A stretch of 13,803 nt of DNA from an uncultured Erysipelotrichaceae bacterium (GTDB lineage: Bacteria > Bacillota_I > Bacilli_A > RF39 > UBA660). Shown in pieces: positions 6,426 through 13,799 of this stretch (positions are counted from its first letter, which is position 1; each line of letters starts with the position of its first letter). A program made the position numbers and the translations under genes. Under the pieces are notes generated by a model. The model had not been told where the DNA came from and did not search any database. It was given only the letters and a program-made list of their open reading frames with translations. Where the stretch lies: contig CACXEZ010000135.1 of NCBI GenBank assembly GCA_902766815.1, forward strand, positions 1 to 13,803. The letters run 5' to 3'.

Positions 6426-8798
6426 TTATACTCTAATTTCATAATCCTTATCTAATCTTTTCAAAACCCATTCTGTAATGACATTCAATTTATCAAATAT
6501 CCACATACTTGCTAAAATAAATACAATATACAAAAGAATAGTATCAAATGTAACTTGAGATAAATCAAAGAAATCACTTTGAAACATCACAATGTAAGTA
6601 AATAATAACACTAAAAATCCAAATAAACAACCCCTAAACCAATTAAATGGTCGGCATAATCTATTTAAGAAAATAAATCCAGTAGTCCCAGTCATAATAA
6701 CAATCAAAGTAGAAGTTAAATCTCCATCAAGATGAAAAGACTGTCTAAATAGTACAATCATTACTACATTAAATACAACCGTCAAAGCCGCAGGAACACT
6801 CTTTCCTACCACCTTTAACATGAACTTTCCCTTCACTAAATTATGATTAGGTTCTAATGCCAAAATAAAAGATGGAATACTAATTGTACAAGTAGTAATT
6901 AAACTAAGATGAATTGGTAAATAAAAATATTCACTTCTCATAAAAATACAAATCACAACCAAAATACAAGTAAAAATAGTTTTAATCAAAAGAAGCGATG
7001 CAGATCTTTCTACATTATTAATAGTTCTTCTCCCTTCAGCAACAACTTTCGGCATAGAAGCAAAATTAGAATCTAATAACACCAAATGACTAACATTTTT
7101 AGCAGCATCGCTACCACTTGCCATAGCAATACTACAATCTGCTTTTTTCAACGCTAAAACATCATTCACTCCATCCCCCGTCATAGCTACCGTATGACCA
7201 TTTTTTTGTAAATGTTCCACAATCATCTTCTTTTGTTCTGGAGTAACCCTTCCAAAAACATCATATTTTTCTAAACATTCATCAACATTATCTTCAGTTA
7301 GTAATGTAGCATCCATACCATGAACATCTTCCAAACCTGCCCTATTAGCAATAGAACAAACAGTCTTAAAATTATCCCCACTAATAATTTTAACTTCAAC
7401 ACCTTGCTTCTTAAAATACTTCAAAGTGTCAGGTGCTTCCTTTCTAATTTTATCCTGAATCAAAATAAATCCTAATACTTTTAAGTTTACAGGCGCATCA
7501 ACCAAAGGTTCTTTATTGAATGCCACAACCAAAACACGATAATCAGACAATGCTTCAATCCTACTCTGATACTTCGAAAACTGATCTCTTAAAACAAATT
7601 CAGGAGCACCTACATAATAACTACCATATTCATCAAAAGAAACAGCTGAAAATTTTCTACTAGAAGAGAATTCATGCTTTTCCTTAACAGTCCAAATTCC
7701 CTTATGTTTATAGTAATCTTGCATAGCCTCCATAGTAGCATTTACATTATCAAAAGCATAACTAAAATTAGAAAGCATTTCATTGAATTTATCAACATCA
7801 ACACCATCTTCCGGTAAAACTTTAGATACTTCCATAGCACCCTCTGTAATAGTACCCGTCTTATCTAAACATATAACATCAACACGTGCTAAAGTTTCTA
7901 TGCAATATAATTGCTGTACTAAAACATGATACTTAGACAACCTAACAACAGAAACTGCCATAACAGAACTAGTAAGTAACAGCAATCCTTCTGGAATCAT
8001 TCCAATTAATGCTCCTACCGTATTAAAAATAGAATCTGTAATATTATAATTAGTCACATGCAATTGATTAATAAGAAGCAAAGCCCCTACAGGAACAATC
8101 ACTATTGATAAAACTTTCAACATTTTCTCAAAAGAATTCATAATAACTGAATTTACTTTCTTTTCATACTTTGCCTCACTACTAATCTTCGAAATATAAT
8201 TATCTTTCCCTATATGTTCCACACGAGCTACACAACTGCCACTAACAACAAAACTTCCAGATAAAATAGTATCACCTTTTCGTTTTGAGATAGGATTTAC
8301 CTCTCCAGTCAAAAAAGACTCATTAACTTCAACTTCACCATCCAAAATAACAGCATCAGTAACAATCTGAGTGCCAAGTTGAAACTCCAAAACATCATCT
8401 AAAACAATCTCTTCTATGCCAAGATTAACTCTATTTCCATCCCGAATCGCCACAACCTTAGATTGAGATAAAACACTAAGTTTATCTATAATTTTTTTAG
8501 AAATTACCTCTTGAATAGTACTAATAATACTATTACAAACAATAACCCCCATAAATAAACAATTCTTTAAGGCATGAAATATTTCTCCACCATAAATACC
8601 AGCAATAATAATAGCAGTACCTAAAACTAAATTAATAAAATTAAAATAAGTAAAAAAATTACCCATAATAATTTGTTTAATAGTTTTAGTAGGAGGTTGA
8701 TCATTGTAATTAACTAAATTATGATTAACTCTTTCACAAACCTGTTGACTAGTCAAACCAACTCTATCATCAGGATGATATCTAACAATATCATTCAT
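6426..8798 (-). CDS. Cation-translocating P-type ATPase, CtpE-like
   Basis: This is a 790-residue membrane pump that couples ATP hydrolysis to cation transport. It shows the actuator motif TGE at 164-166, the PEG membrane motif at 269-271 (IPEGLLLL), the phosphorylation motif DKTGT with Asp312, the nucleotide-site blocks SSSRKFS (378-384) and GAPE (397-400), SGD at 473-475, and the hinge GDGVND at 541-546. Membrane helices lie at about 45-70, 77-97, 225-245 and 255-280, with a C-terminal bundle of about six. There is no N-terminal heavy-metal domain and no CPC motif in the PEG helix, so copper or cadmium transport is unlikely. The layout resembles mycobacterial CtpE and the streptococcal calcium pumps, which makes Ca2+ the best guess. 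The start at 8798 follows TAGGTGAT. It follows prmC by 113 bp and precedes the 198-residue gene. Confidence 0.88.
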   Translation of the reverse strand: MNDIVRYHPDDRVGLTSQQVCERVNHNLVNYNDQPPTKTIKQIIMGNFFTYFNFINLVLGTAIIIAGIYGGEIFHALKNCLFMGVIVCNSIISTIQEVISKKIIDKLSVLSQSKVVAIRDGNRVNLGIEEIVLDDVLEFQLGTQIVTDAVILDGEVEVNESFLTGEVNPISKRKGDTILSGSFVVSGSCVARVEHIGKDNYISKISSEAKYEKKVNSVIMNSFEKMLKVLSIVIVPVGALLLINQLHVTNYNITDSIFNTVGALIGMIPEGLLLLTSSVMAVSVVRLSKYHVLVQQLYCIETLARVDVICLDKTGTITEGAMEVSKVLPEDGVDVDKFNEMLSNFSYAFDNVNATMEAMQDYYKHKGIWTVKEKHEFSSSRKFSAVSFDEYGSYYVGAPEFVLRDQFSKYQSRIEALSDYRVLVVAFNKEPLVDAPVNLKVLGFILIQDKIRKEAPDTLKYFKKQGVEVKIISGDNFKTVCSIANRAGLEDVHGMDATLLTEDNVDECLEKYDVFGRVTPEQKKMIVEHLQKNGHTVAMTGDGVNDVLALKKADCSIAMASGSDAAKNVSHLVLLDSNFASMPKVVAEGRRTINNVERSASLLLIKTIFTCILVVICIFMRSEYFYLPIHLSLITTCTISIPSFILALEPNHNLVKGKFMLKVVGKSVPAALTVVFNVVMIVLFRQSFHLDGDLTSTLIVIMTGTTGFIFLNRLCRPFNWFRGCLFGFLVLLFTYIVMFQSDFFDLSQVTFDTILLYIVFILASMWIFDKLNVITEWVLKRLDKDYEIRV

Positions 8799-8824
8799 CT
8801 CATATCACCTACAATCATGTACTT

Positions 8825-8830
8825 ATTATA
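8825..8830 (-). promoter_or_regulatory. Possible -10 element of the P-type ATPase operon
   Basis: A perfect TATAAT lies on the minus strand about 27 bp before the ATPase start, which would place transcription start near 8818. I see no good -35 at the usual spacing (TTGGAT is 21 nt away). Support is the position between a likely terminator and the gene. Confidence 0.4.
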
Positions 8831-8884
8831 CATCAAGTTAAAATAAAATGCATCCAATTCTCACAAATTTATATAATATCCAAC

Positions 8885-8907
8885 AAAAAAGAACTAAATA
8901 TAGTCCC
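8885..8907 (-). terminator. Probable intrinsic terminator after prmC
   Basis: GGGACTA (8901-8907) pairs with TAGTTCT (8890-8896), seven pairs including two G-U, over a 4-nt loop. It runs into TTCTTTTTT. It begins 4 bp beyond the prmC stop codon. Confidence 0.55.
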
Positions 8908-8911
8908 ATTA

Positions 8912-9637
8912 TTAATCAGAAAAAATAAATACAAAACGATCTCTATTAGAATAATCTTTCTCCACCAATACGTTTACATTCGTTAAATATTGATAAATTA
9001 ATGTTTTAATATCTTCTCCTTGTAATTCTCCTATCTCAAAAGCGATTATAAACTTATCATTTAAATATTCTCTCACTTTTTTTAAAATATAATGATAAAA
9101 ATATAAACCATTCTCCTTAGCATACAAAGCAATATTTGGTTCATTATCCTTAACTATCCCCTCTATCTCTTCATCTTCTCTAATATAAGGAGGATTACTA
9201 ATAATAACATCAAACCTATTATTTATGTTAGAAAAAATATCACTCTCCACAAAATCAATATTTACTTGATTATTAATAGCATTTCGTTTAGCCACAGTAA
9301 TTGCTTCAACAGAAATATCACTGGCCATAACCTTGCAAGAAAGCTCTTTCTTTAAAGTAATAGCAATACAACCACTACCAGTACCAATATCTAAAATGCT
9401 AATATCTTTAATACGTTCAAATTTCTTTTTAATATAATAAATAGTTCTCTCAACTAATAACTCAGTTTCAAATCTAGGAATCAATACATTAGAATTTACT
9501 TCAATAACATTACCATAAAAGTCTACATTTCCCACAATATATTGTGGAGAAACACCACGTTCTAATTGTTCCATTCCTTTTTCTAATTTATCCTTAGGTA
9601 AATACTTCTTTAAATAATTCACATAACTATCATTCAT
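8912..9637 (-). CDS. prmC: Peptide chain release factor N5-glutamine methyltransferase
   Basis: PrmC methylates the Gln of the GGQ motif in release factors 1 and 2, using S-adenosylmethionine, and so raises termination efficiency. The 241-residue product has the IPRFET motif (53-58), the methyltransferase motif I DIGTGSGC (83-90), and the catalytic NPPY (148-151) that binds the target glutamine. It is shorter than the usual 275-290 residues because the N-terminal helical domain that holds the release factor is reduced by about 35 residues. The ATG at 9637 has the AGAGGT ribosome-binding site overlapping the prfA stop codon, so I see no room for a longer form. Only 15 bp separate it from prfA, its substrate gene; this pairing is conserved in bacteria. 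Confidence 0.95.
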   Translation of the reverse strand: MNDSYVNYLKKYLPKDKLEKGMEQLERGVSPQYIVGNVDFYGNVIEVNSNVLIPRFETELLVERTIYYIKKKFERIKDISILDIGTGSGCIAITLKKELSCKVMASDISVEAITVAKRNAINNQVNIDFVESDIFSNINNRFDVIISNPPYIREDEEIEGIVKDNEPNIALYAKENGLYFYHYILKKVREYLNDKFIIAFEIGELQGEDIKTLIYQYLTNVNVLVEKDYSNRDRFVFIFSD

Positions 9638-9652
9638 TTGTATAATTACCTC

Positions 9653-10726
9653 TTATGACAAAGAATTACTTTCATTACCTTCCAATTTTCTTCTTTGATC
9701 CTCATTAATTAAAGCATCAATAACAATTCCTAAATCTCCATCCATAATACGATCTAAATTCATAGAAGTAAAACCTATCCGATGATCAGTAAGTCTATTC
9801 TGTGGATAGTTATAAGTCCTAATCTTCTCACTCCTATCCCCGGTACCAATTTTACTACGACGAACAGCTCCTTCTTCCTCTTCTTTTTCTCTTAATTTTA
9901 AATCATAAAGTCTAGTCTTTAATATCTTAATAGCTAAATCTTTATTTTTAATCTGACTTCTTTCAGTCTGAGAATAAACAATAATACCAGTAGGAATATG
10001 AGTTAAACGAACCGCACTATCAGTTGTATTAACTCCCTGTCCTCCACATCCACTACTTCTAGTAATATCAACACGAACTTCACTCATATCAAGTTCAAAA
10101 TCCAATTCTTCTGCCTCAGGCATAACCAAAACAGTAGCTGTAGAAGTATGAACTCTCCCTTGACTTTCCGTAGCAGGTACTCTCTGTACACGATGAGCTC
10201 CACTCTCATACTTTAATTTAGAATAAACACTTTCTCCTTTAACCATAAACTCAATATTAGTAAATCCACCTTGAGCTCCTTCAATACTATTAGTAATACT
10301 TATCTGCCATCCTTCACGAGCAGCATATTTAGTGTACATATCAAATAAATCACCAGCAAAAATGTTAGCTTCATCTCCACCAGCAGCTCCCTTAATCTCT
10401 ACAATAACATTTTTCTCATCATTAGAATCATGTGGCAACAATAAAATTTGTAATTCATTCTCTAAATTAACTTTTTCATCTTCTAAACTAGATAATTCTT
10501 CTCGAGCAAATTCACCTAGTTCACTATCATGAACTAAATCCTTATCCTCATCAATATTTTGTATTACTTTCTTATATTTTTGATATAATTCAACTGTTTT
10601 AGATAATCTAGTTTGTTCTTTCGATAACTCGGTCATTTTCTGAATATCCTGTATCACATCAGGCTTTGATAATTCAAAAGAAATATCATTATATCTTTTT
10701 AACGTTGCTTCCAATCTATCTATCAT
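9653..10726 (-). CDS. prfA: Peptide chain release factor 1
   Basis: RF1 recognises UAA and UAG in the ribosomal A site and triggers hydrolysis of peptidyl-tRNA. The 357-residue product has full family length. It carries the stop-codon recognition tripeptide PAT at 184-186 (RVPATESQGR), which marks RF1 rather than RF2, and the catalytic GGQ at 228-230 in SSGCGGQGVNTT. The N-terminal third is helical and the central block IKGAAGGDEA is intact. The start at 10726 has a strong AAGGAGGT site 6 nt upstream. It has its own extended -10 promoter and forms an operon with prmC, whose product modifies the GGQ glutamine. The encoded genes here use TAA, TAG and, once, TGA, which fits ordinary RF1 and RF2 function. 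Confidence 0.97.
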   Translation of the reverse strand: MIDRLEATLKRYNDISFELSKPDVIQDIQKMTELSKEQTRLSKTVELYQKYKKVIQNIDEDKDLVHDSELGEFAREELSSLEDEKVNLENELQILLLPHDSNDEKNVIVEIKGAAGGDEANIFAGDLFDMYTKYAAREGWQISITNSIEGAQGGFTNIEFMVKGESVYSKLKYESGAHRVQRVPATESQGRVHTSTATVLVMPEAEELDFELDMSEVRVDITRSSGCGGQGVNTTDSAVRLTHIPTGIIVYSQTERSQIKNKDLAIKILKTRLYDLKLREKEEEEGAVRRSKIGTGDRSEKIRTYNYPQNRLTDHRIGFTSMNLDRIMDGDLGIVIDALINEDQRRKLEGNESNSLS

Positions 10727-10751
10727 AGTAATACCTCCTTTTTATAAATAT

Positions 10752-10780
10752 ATTTTAACACATAATAGAAAAGAACGCAA
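10752..10780 (-). promoter_or_regulatory. Sigma-A promoter of the prfA-prmC operon
   Basis: TTGCGT (10775-10780), a 17-nt spacer and TAAAAT (10752-10757) lie on the minus strand, with the extended TG motif. Transcription would start near 10745 with a leader of about 18 nt. The same gap shows only an imperfect hairpin after the upstream gene, with one mismatch and a broken T run, so a terminator there is doubtful. Confidence 0.75.
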
Positions 10781-10795
10781 AAAACATGCCTTCTT

Positions 10796-11461
10796 CTAAT
10801 TTATTTTTCTTCTCTTTCTAGTATAGGTTCCCAAAACAAGTCCATTAGTACAAACATCCTGAAATAAAATATTTCTTTTCCTTAATAAATCATTATCCTT
10901 ATATTCCTCTAATGGAATAATTTCTTGCACATTATATTGAAGCATTGGTTTACTATTCTTGGTACCAAATAAAGTATCTTGAAATAACATTAAATCAAAA
11001 CTATTACCATTATTAGTCTTATCATTTACCTCATAAGCAAAAGGAAGCCATACCTTATCCATAGGTAAAACTTTAAAAATACCATTATTAACGAATAATT
11101 CAGAAATATAGTCTAATTTTAAATCATCCATACTTCCTAACAAACTATTAAATAAATTTAACAAACCTAAATGCTTATAACCATAAGTGATTTGCGAATA
11201 ATTAATAACTCCATCACCCAACTGACAAAGATCGGTATTATGTTTAATTTTATTATCACTAACAAAAGTACTCAATTTAATATTTTCAACAGCATAACAA
11301 TTCTTAACACTTTCAGAATAATTAAACTTATGATACCTTATCAAACATTCTCTTAATAGTTTTAAATTCTCAACATCAAGAACCTTTAAATTACCTATTA
11401 ATATATTAGAATCATTATCTAATGTAACAATAGAATATAAATTATCACTTGAAAAAGCCAT
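10796..11461 (-). CDS. Uncharacterised 221-residue protein
   Basis: I do not recognise this protein. It begins MAFSSDNLYSIVTLDNDSN and appears soluble, with no signal peptide or membrane segment. It is rich in Asn, Leu, Asp and Lys and contains about four Cys. The last third has a hydrophobic core block DLMLFQDTLFGTKN and ends in a basic tail (TYTRKRRKIN). No repeats or nucleotide-binding loop are visible. The frame is open for 21 further codons upstream, but these run through the promoter. ATG at 11461 has a very good AAGGGGG ribosome-binding site 7 nt before it. It is a single gene between thrS and prfA with its own strong promoter, so it is probably well expressed. The start and reality of the gene are well supported; its role is open. 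Confidence 0.72.
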   Translation of the reverse strand: MAFSSDNLYSIVTLDNDSNILIGNLKVLDVENLKLLRECLIRYHKFNYSESVKNCYAVENIKLSTFVSDNKIKHNTDLCQLGDGVINYSQITYGYKHLGLLNLFNSLLGSMDDLKLDYISELFVNNGIFKVLPMDKVWLPFAYEVNDKTNNGNSFDLMLFQDTLFGTKNSKPMLQYNVQEIIPLEEYKDNDLLRKRNILFQDVCTNGLVLGTYTRKRRKIN

Positions 11462-11492
11462 ATTAATTCCCCCTTTTAACAAAGCATGTACT

Positions 11493-11521
11493 ATAATAGC
11501 ACAAAAACATATTTTTGTCAA
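11493..11521 (-). promoter_or_regulatory. Strong sigma-A promoter of the 221-residue gene
   Basis: A consensus TTGACA (11516-11521) and TATTAT (11493-11498) are separated by 17 nt on the minus strand, with the extended TG motif before the -10. Transcription would start near 11486, about 25 nt before the ATG. This is the closest match to consensus in the window. Confidence 0.88.
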
Positions 11522-11553
11522 CAAGAAGAGAATTTCTTTATAAAAATCGTTTA

Positions 11554-13302
11554 TTACTTATAATCAGCATTTTTCTCATGAATTAACTTAACAAAATCAT
11601 CAACCGATAAAGTAACAGTTTCATTAGTTCCATGAACACGATAATTCACAGAATTAGTTTCTATTTCTTTATCACCAATGACCAAAGTAAAAGGTATCTT
11701 TCTAGTCTGAGATTCCCTCATACGATAACCTAATTTCTCATCCCTAGCATCCAATTCAACACGAATATTTTTTTTAAGTAATTTTTCTTTAAGTTGATGA
11801 CAATAATCTAAATGAACATCACTAACAGGCAAAATGTTAACTTGAACAGGTGCAAGCCAAACCGGCAAGTTACCTCTAGTTTCTTCTAAATAATAAGCAA
11901 TAAATCTATCAATAGAACCTAAAATAGCTCTATGAATAACTACTGGAATTTTTTTAACACCATCAGAATCAACATAAGTTAAATCAAATTTCATAGGAAG
12001 GCAAAAATCCAACTGACATGTAGACATTGTATATTCATTACCAACAGCAGGTTTAACTTGAACGTCCAATTTAGGTCCATAAAAAGCAGCTTCGCCAATT
12101 TTTTCAACATAATCAATACCAATATCATCTAATACTTGCCTCAATTTATCTTCGGCATTATTCCACATCTCATCATCAGGGTAATACTTTACTTTATCAC
12201 CCGGATCTCTTAAAGAAAGTTCAAAATGAAATTCTGTAATATTCATTTCCTTATATACCTCAAGAATTAAGTCAACTACACCTTTAAACTCAGATTCAAT
12301 TTGTTCTGGAGTACAAAATATATGTGAATCATTCTGACAAAAAGTACGTACTCTTTCTATTCCTTTTAAAGCACCACTAGCTTCATATCTAGCATCACGA
12401 GCAATCTCAGCAATACGAATTGGAAGTTCGCGATAAGAGTGTAATTTGTTTCCGTAAATTACCATATGATGAGGACAATTCATCGGTCTTAAAACAAATT
12501 CCTCTTCATCCACCTTCATTGCAGGAAACATAGCATCCTTATAATGATCCCAATGACCACTAGTCTTATATAACTCAACATTACCTAAAGGAGGCGTTAA
12601 TACATGCTTATAGCCTCTTGTTATTTCCTTATTTCTAATATAAGTTTCAAGTAAGTTCCAGAGAATAAATCCATTAGGCAAATACATAGGTAATCCCTTA
12701 CCAACTAAATCAGTCATTAAATAAATACCTAAATCTTTTCCCAATTTACGATGGTCTCTTTCTTTAGCTTCCTCAAGCAATTTTAAATAATTATCCAAAT
12801 CTTCTTCCTTTTCAAAACAAACTCCATAAATTCTCTGCAATACTTTATTCTTCGAGTCGCCCTTATAATAAGCTCCACTAACTTTTAATAATTTAAAATA
12901 TTTCATACATTTAGTAGATTCCATATGAGGACCACGACACAAATCAACAAAATCATCCTGACGATATGCAGATATAATAATACCATCTTCCATATTATCA
13001 ATTAAGTCTACCTTATAAGGATCATTTTTAAACATTTCAAGTGCCTCATCCTTAGACAACTCAAGTCTTTTAATCAATTTATTACTTTTAGAAATTTTTT
13101 TCATTTCTCTCTCTATTTTAGGAAAATCTTCCTCTTTTATAACATCATTTCCCAAGTCAATATCATAATAAAATCCTTCATCAATAACAGGACCAACCCA
13201 AAATTTAGCATCGGGATACAAATGTTTAATAGCGTGTGCAAGTAAATGTGCACAACTATGATTTAAAGTATTTAAATTCTTATTCTCTCTAATATTTATC
13301 AT
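11554..13302 (-). CDS. thrS: Threonyl-tRNA synthetase lacking the TGS domain
   Basis: ThrRS charges tRNA-Thr with threonine. The 582-residue protein starts directly at the editing domain: HSCAH (His15, His19) and CRGPH (Cys122, His125) are the zinc-like editing-site residues that clear Ser-tRNA. The class II catalytic core follows, with motif 1 near 204-222, motif 2 around RYEASG (305-310), and motif 3 HRAILGSIDRF (457-467). The catalytic zinc ligands are Cys276, His327 and His457. The C-terminal anticodon-binding domain begins near LAPVQVNILP. The usual N-terminal TGS domain of about 60 residues is missing, as I recall for Mollicutes enzymes; B. subtilis ThrS is about 640 residues. ATG at 13302 has AAAGGTG upstream and overlaps the stop of a small ORF (ATGA). 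Expression is controlled by the T-box leader. Confidence 0.96.
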   Translation of the reverse strand: MINIRENKNLNTLNHSCAHLLAHAIKHLYPDAKFWVGPVIDEGFYYDIDLGNDVIKEEDFPKIEREMKKISKSNKLIKRLELSKDEALEMFKNDPYKVDLIDNMEDGIIISAYRQDDFVDLCRGPHMESTKCMKYFKLLKVSGAYYKGDSKNKVLQRIYGVCFEKEEDLDNYLKLLEEAKERDHRKLGKDLGIYLMTDLVGKGLPMYLPNGFILWNLLETYIRNKEITRGYKHVLTPPLGNVELYKTSGHWDHYKDAMFPAMKVDEEEFVLRPMNCPHHMVIYGNKLHSYRELPIRIAEIARDARYEASGALKGIERVRTFCQNDSHIFCTPEQIESEFKGVVDLILEVYKEMNITEFHFELSLRDPGDKVKYYPDDEMWNNAEDKLRQVLDDIGIDYVEKIGEAAFYGPKLDVQVKPAVGNEYTMSTCQLDFCLPMKFDLTYVDSDGVKKIPVVIHRAILGSIDRFIAYYLEETRGNLPVWLAPVQVNILPVSDVHLDYCHQLKEKLLKKNIRVELDARDEKLGYRMRESQTRKIPFTLVIGDKEIETNSVNYRVHGTNETVTLSVDDFVKLIHEKNADYK

Positions 13303-13475
13303 TTCACAACACCTTTCGTTTTCTCTAATACTACATAATCTTTATATTGCTTCAATATCTCTTTTTCTTTTTCGATTAAATATAGTTTTTTATTAGAATC
13401 GACTTCTAATTTAATCTTCATCCTAATATTAAATAATTCATCACGAATATTCTTTAACTCATTATCTATTTTAAT
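13299..13475 (-). CDS. Small coiled-coil ORF between the T-box and thrS, start uncertain
   Basis: This frame encodes about 56-58 residues, very rich in Lys, Glu, Leu and Ile (for example DNELKNIRDELFNIR and EKEKEILKQYKDY), a pattern typical of a two-part coiled coil. It is not a TGS domain by eye. It ends TGA in a 4-bp ATGA overlap with thrS, which suggests translational coupling. A strong ribosome-binding site AGGAAGGAG (13479-13487) lies at its front, but no ATG, GTG or TTG follows in frame. The best-placed codons are ATT at 13473-13475 and ATA at 13467-13469. An in-frame ATG at 13421 has no usable ribosome-binding site. An upstream GTG at 13523 lies inside the T-box terminator and would add a hydrophobic stretch that is just the RNA hairpin read as protein. 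Confidence 0.45.
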   Translation of the reverse strand: MKIDNELKNIRDELFNIRMKIKLEVDSNKKLYLIEKEKEILKQYKDYVVLEKTKGVVK

Positions 13476-13514
13476 ACACTCCTTCCTAAGAAAAAGAACC
13501 AATAAAAGGAGTGT
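13476..13514 (-). promoter_or_regulatory. Pairing that could mask the ribosome-binding site after the T-box
   Basis: On the minus strand ACACTCCTT (13506-13514), the 3' half of the antiterminator, is perfectly complementary to AAGGAGTGT (13476-13484), which contains the ribosome-binding site. The nine pairs can be extended by two G-U pairs. The site would be free while the antiterminator holds and could be covered otherwise, as in translational T-boxes. Confidence 0.45.
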
Positions 13515-13545
13515 CAATAACACGGTACCATCCTTATTGGTTCTT
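13490..13545 (-). terminator. T-box terminator and competing antiterminator of thrS
   Basis: The terminator pairs AAGAACCAATAA (13534-13545) with TTATTGGTTCTT (13494-13505), twelve perfect pairs, and runs into TTTTTCTT. The T-box sequence AAGGATGGTACCGTG (13521-13535) is held in its loop. The alternative antiterminator pairs AAGGA with TCCTT (13531-13535 with 13506-13510) and GTGT with ACAC (13520-13523 with 13511-13514). This leaves the TGGTACC bulge that binds the NCCA end of uncharged tRNA. Confidence 0.9.
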
Positions 13546-13649
13546 AATTAAAATAACGGCTCCTCACCGGAATTCTCTTTCGAGCTCACTCAAAGGGAGT
13601 AATTACATACTAAATTTACTAATTTTCACCACCCATTAGTTCTCTAAAA
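13490..13649 (-). promoter_or_regulatory. Threonine T-box riboswitch controlling thrS
   Basis: The leader has the T-box elements in order: the stem I start AGAGAAC (near 13645), the GGGTGGTGAAA block, the specifier ACT at 13598-13600 followed by CCCTTTGAGT, the stem III region, the T-box sequence at 13521-13535 and the terminator. ACT is a threonine codon, matching thrS. Uncharged tRNA-Thr would pair its anticodon with the specifier and its NCCA end with the T-box bulge, allowing readthrough when threonine is short. The specifier was located by comparison with the usual spacing to TTTGAGT. Confidence 0.92.
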
Positions 13650-13655
13650 AATTTA

Positions 13656-13661
13656 ATTATA
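13656..13661 (-). promoter_or_regulatory. Probable -10 element of the thrS T-box transcript
   Basis: TATAAT on the minus strand would start transcription near 13649, just before stem I of the T-box, which is where a T-box transcript should begin. No clear -35 is seen, because the region 17 nt upstream runs into the tRNA terminator. Confidence 0.5.
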
Positions 13662-13685
13662 TAATCATATCCTTATCATTGTTTT

Positions 13686-13711
13686 AAAAAAAAGAAAACC
13701 TTAAAAAGGTT
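13686..13711 (-). terminator. Intrinsic terminator after tRNA-Glu
   Basis: AACCTT (13706-13711) pairs with AAGGTT (13697-13702) over a 3-nt T loop and is followed by TTCTTTTTTTT. It lies 12 bp beyond the CCA end of the tRNA and separates it from the thrS leader. Confidence 0.7.
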
Positions 13712-13722
13712 AAAATCAAAAT

Positions 13723-13799
13723 TGGTGACCAGTGCGGAATTCGAATCCGCGAATGCTGCCGTGAAAGGGCAGTGTGTTAAGCCACTTCACCAACTGGCC
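13723..13799 (-). tRNA. tRNA-Glu (anticodon TTC)
   Basis: The 77-nt gene folds as a full cloverleaf. The acceptor GGCCAGT pairs with ACTGGTC (one G-U), the anticodon arm is CTGCC-CTTTCAC-GGCAG with anticodon TTC, and the T arm is GCGGA-TTCGAAT-TCCGC. The discriminator A is followed by an encoded CCA. It closely matches the Bacillus tRNA-Glu pattern. It is the first element at the right edge, and its promoter or upstream tRNA genes would lie outside the window. Confidence 0.95.

Noticed and set aside
11462..11524. A 21-codon N-terminal extension of the 221-residue protein
   Set aside because: The extension runs through the -35 and -10 elements and beyond the expected transcription start; the ATG at 11461 has the ribosome-binding site.
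13299..13475. The small ORF before thrS as a split-off TGS domain
   Set aside because: The composition is a Lys/Glu-rich coiled coil with no glycine or beta-grasp pattern of TGS domains.
13476..13523. A longer small ORF starting at GTG 13523 with a hydrophobic N-terminus
   Set aside because: The apparent membrane segment is the T-box antiterminator and terminator read as protein; translation there would conflict with the riboswitch and the strong ribosome-binding site lies further downstream.
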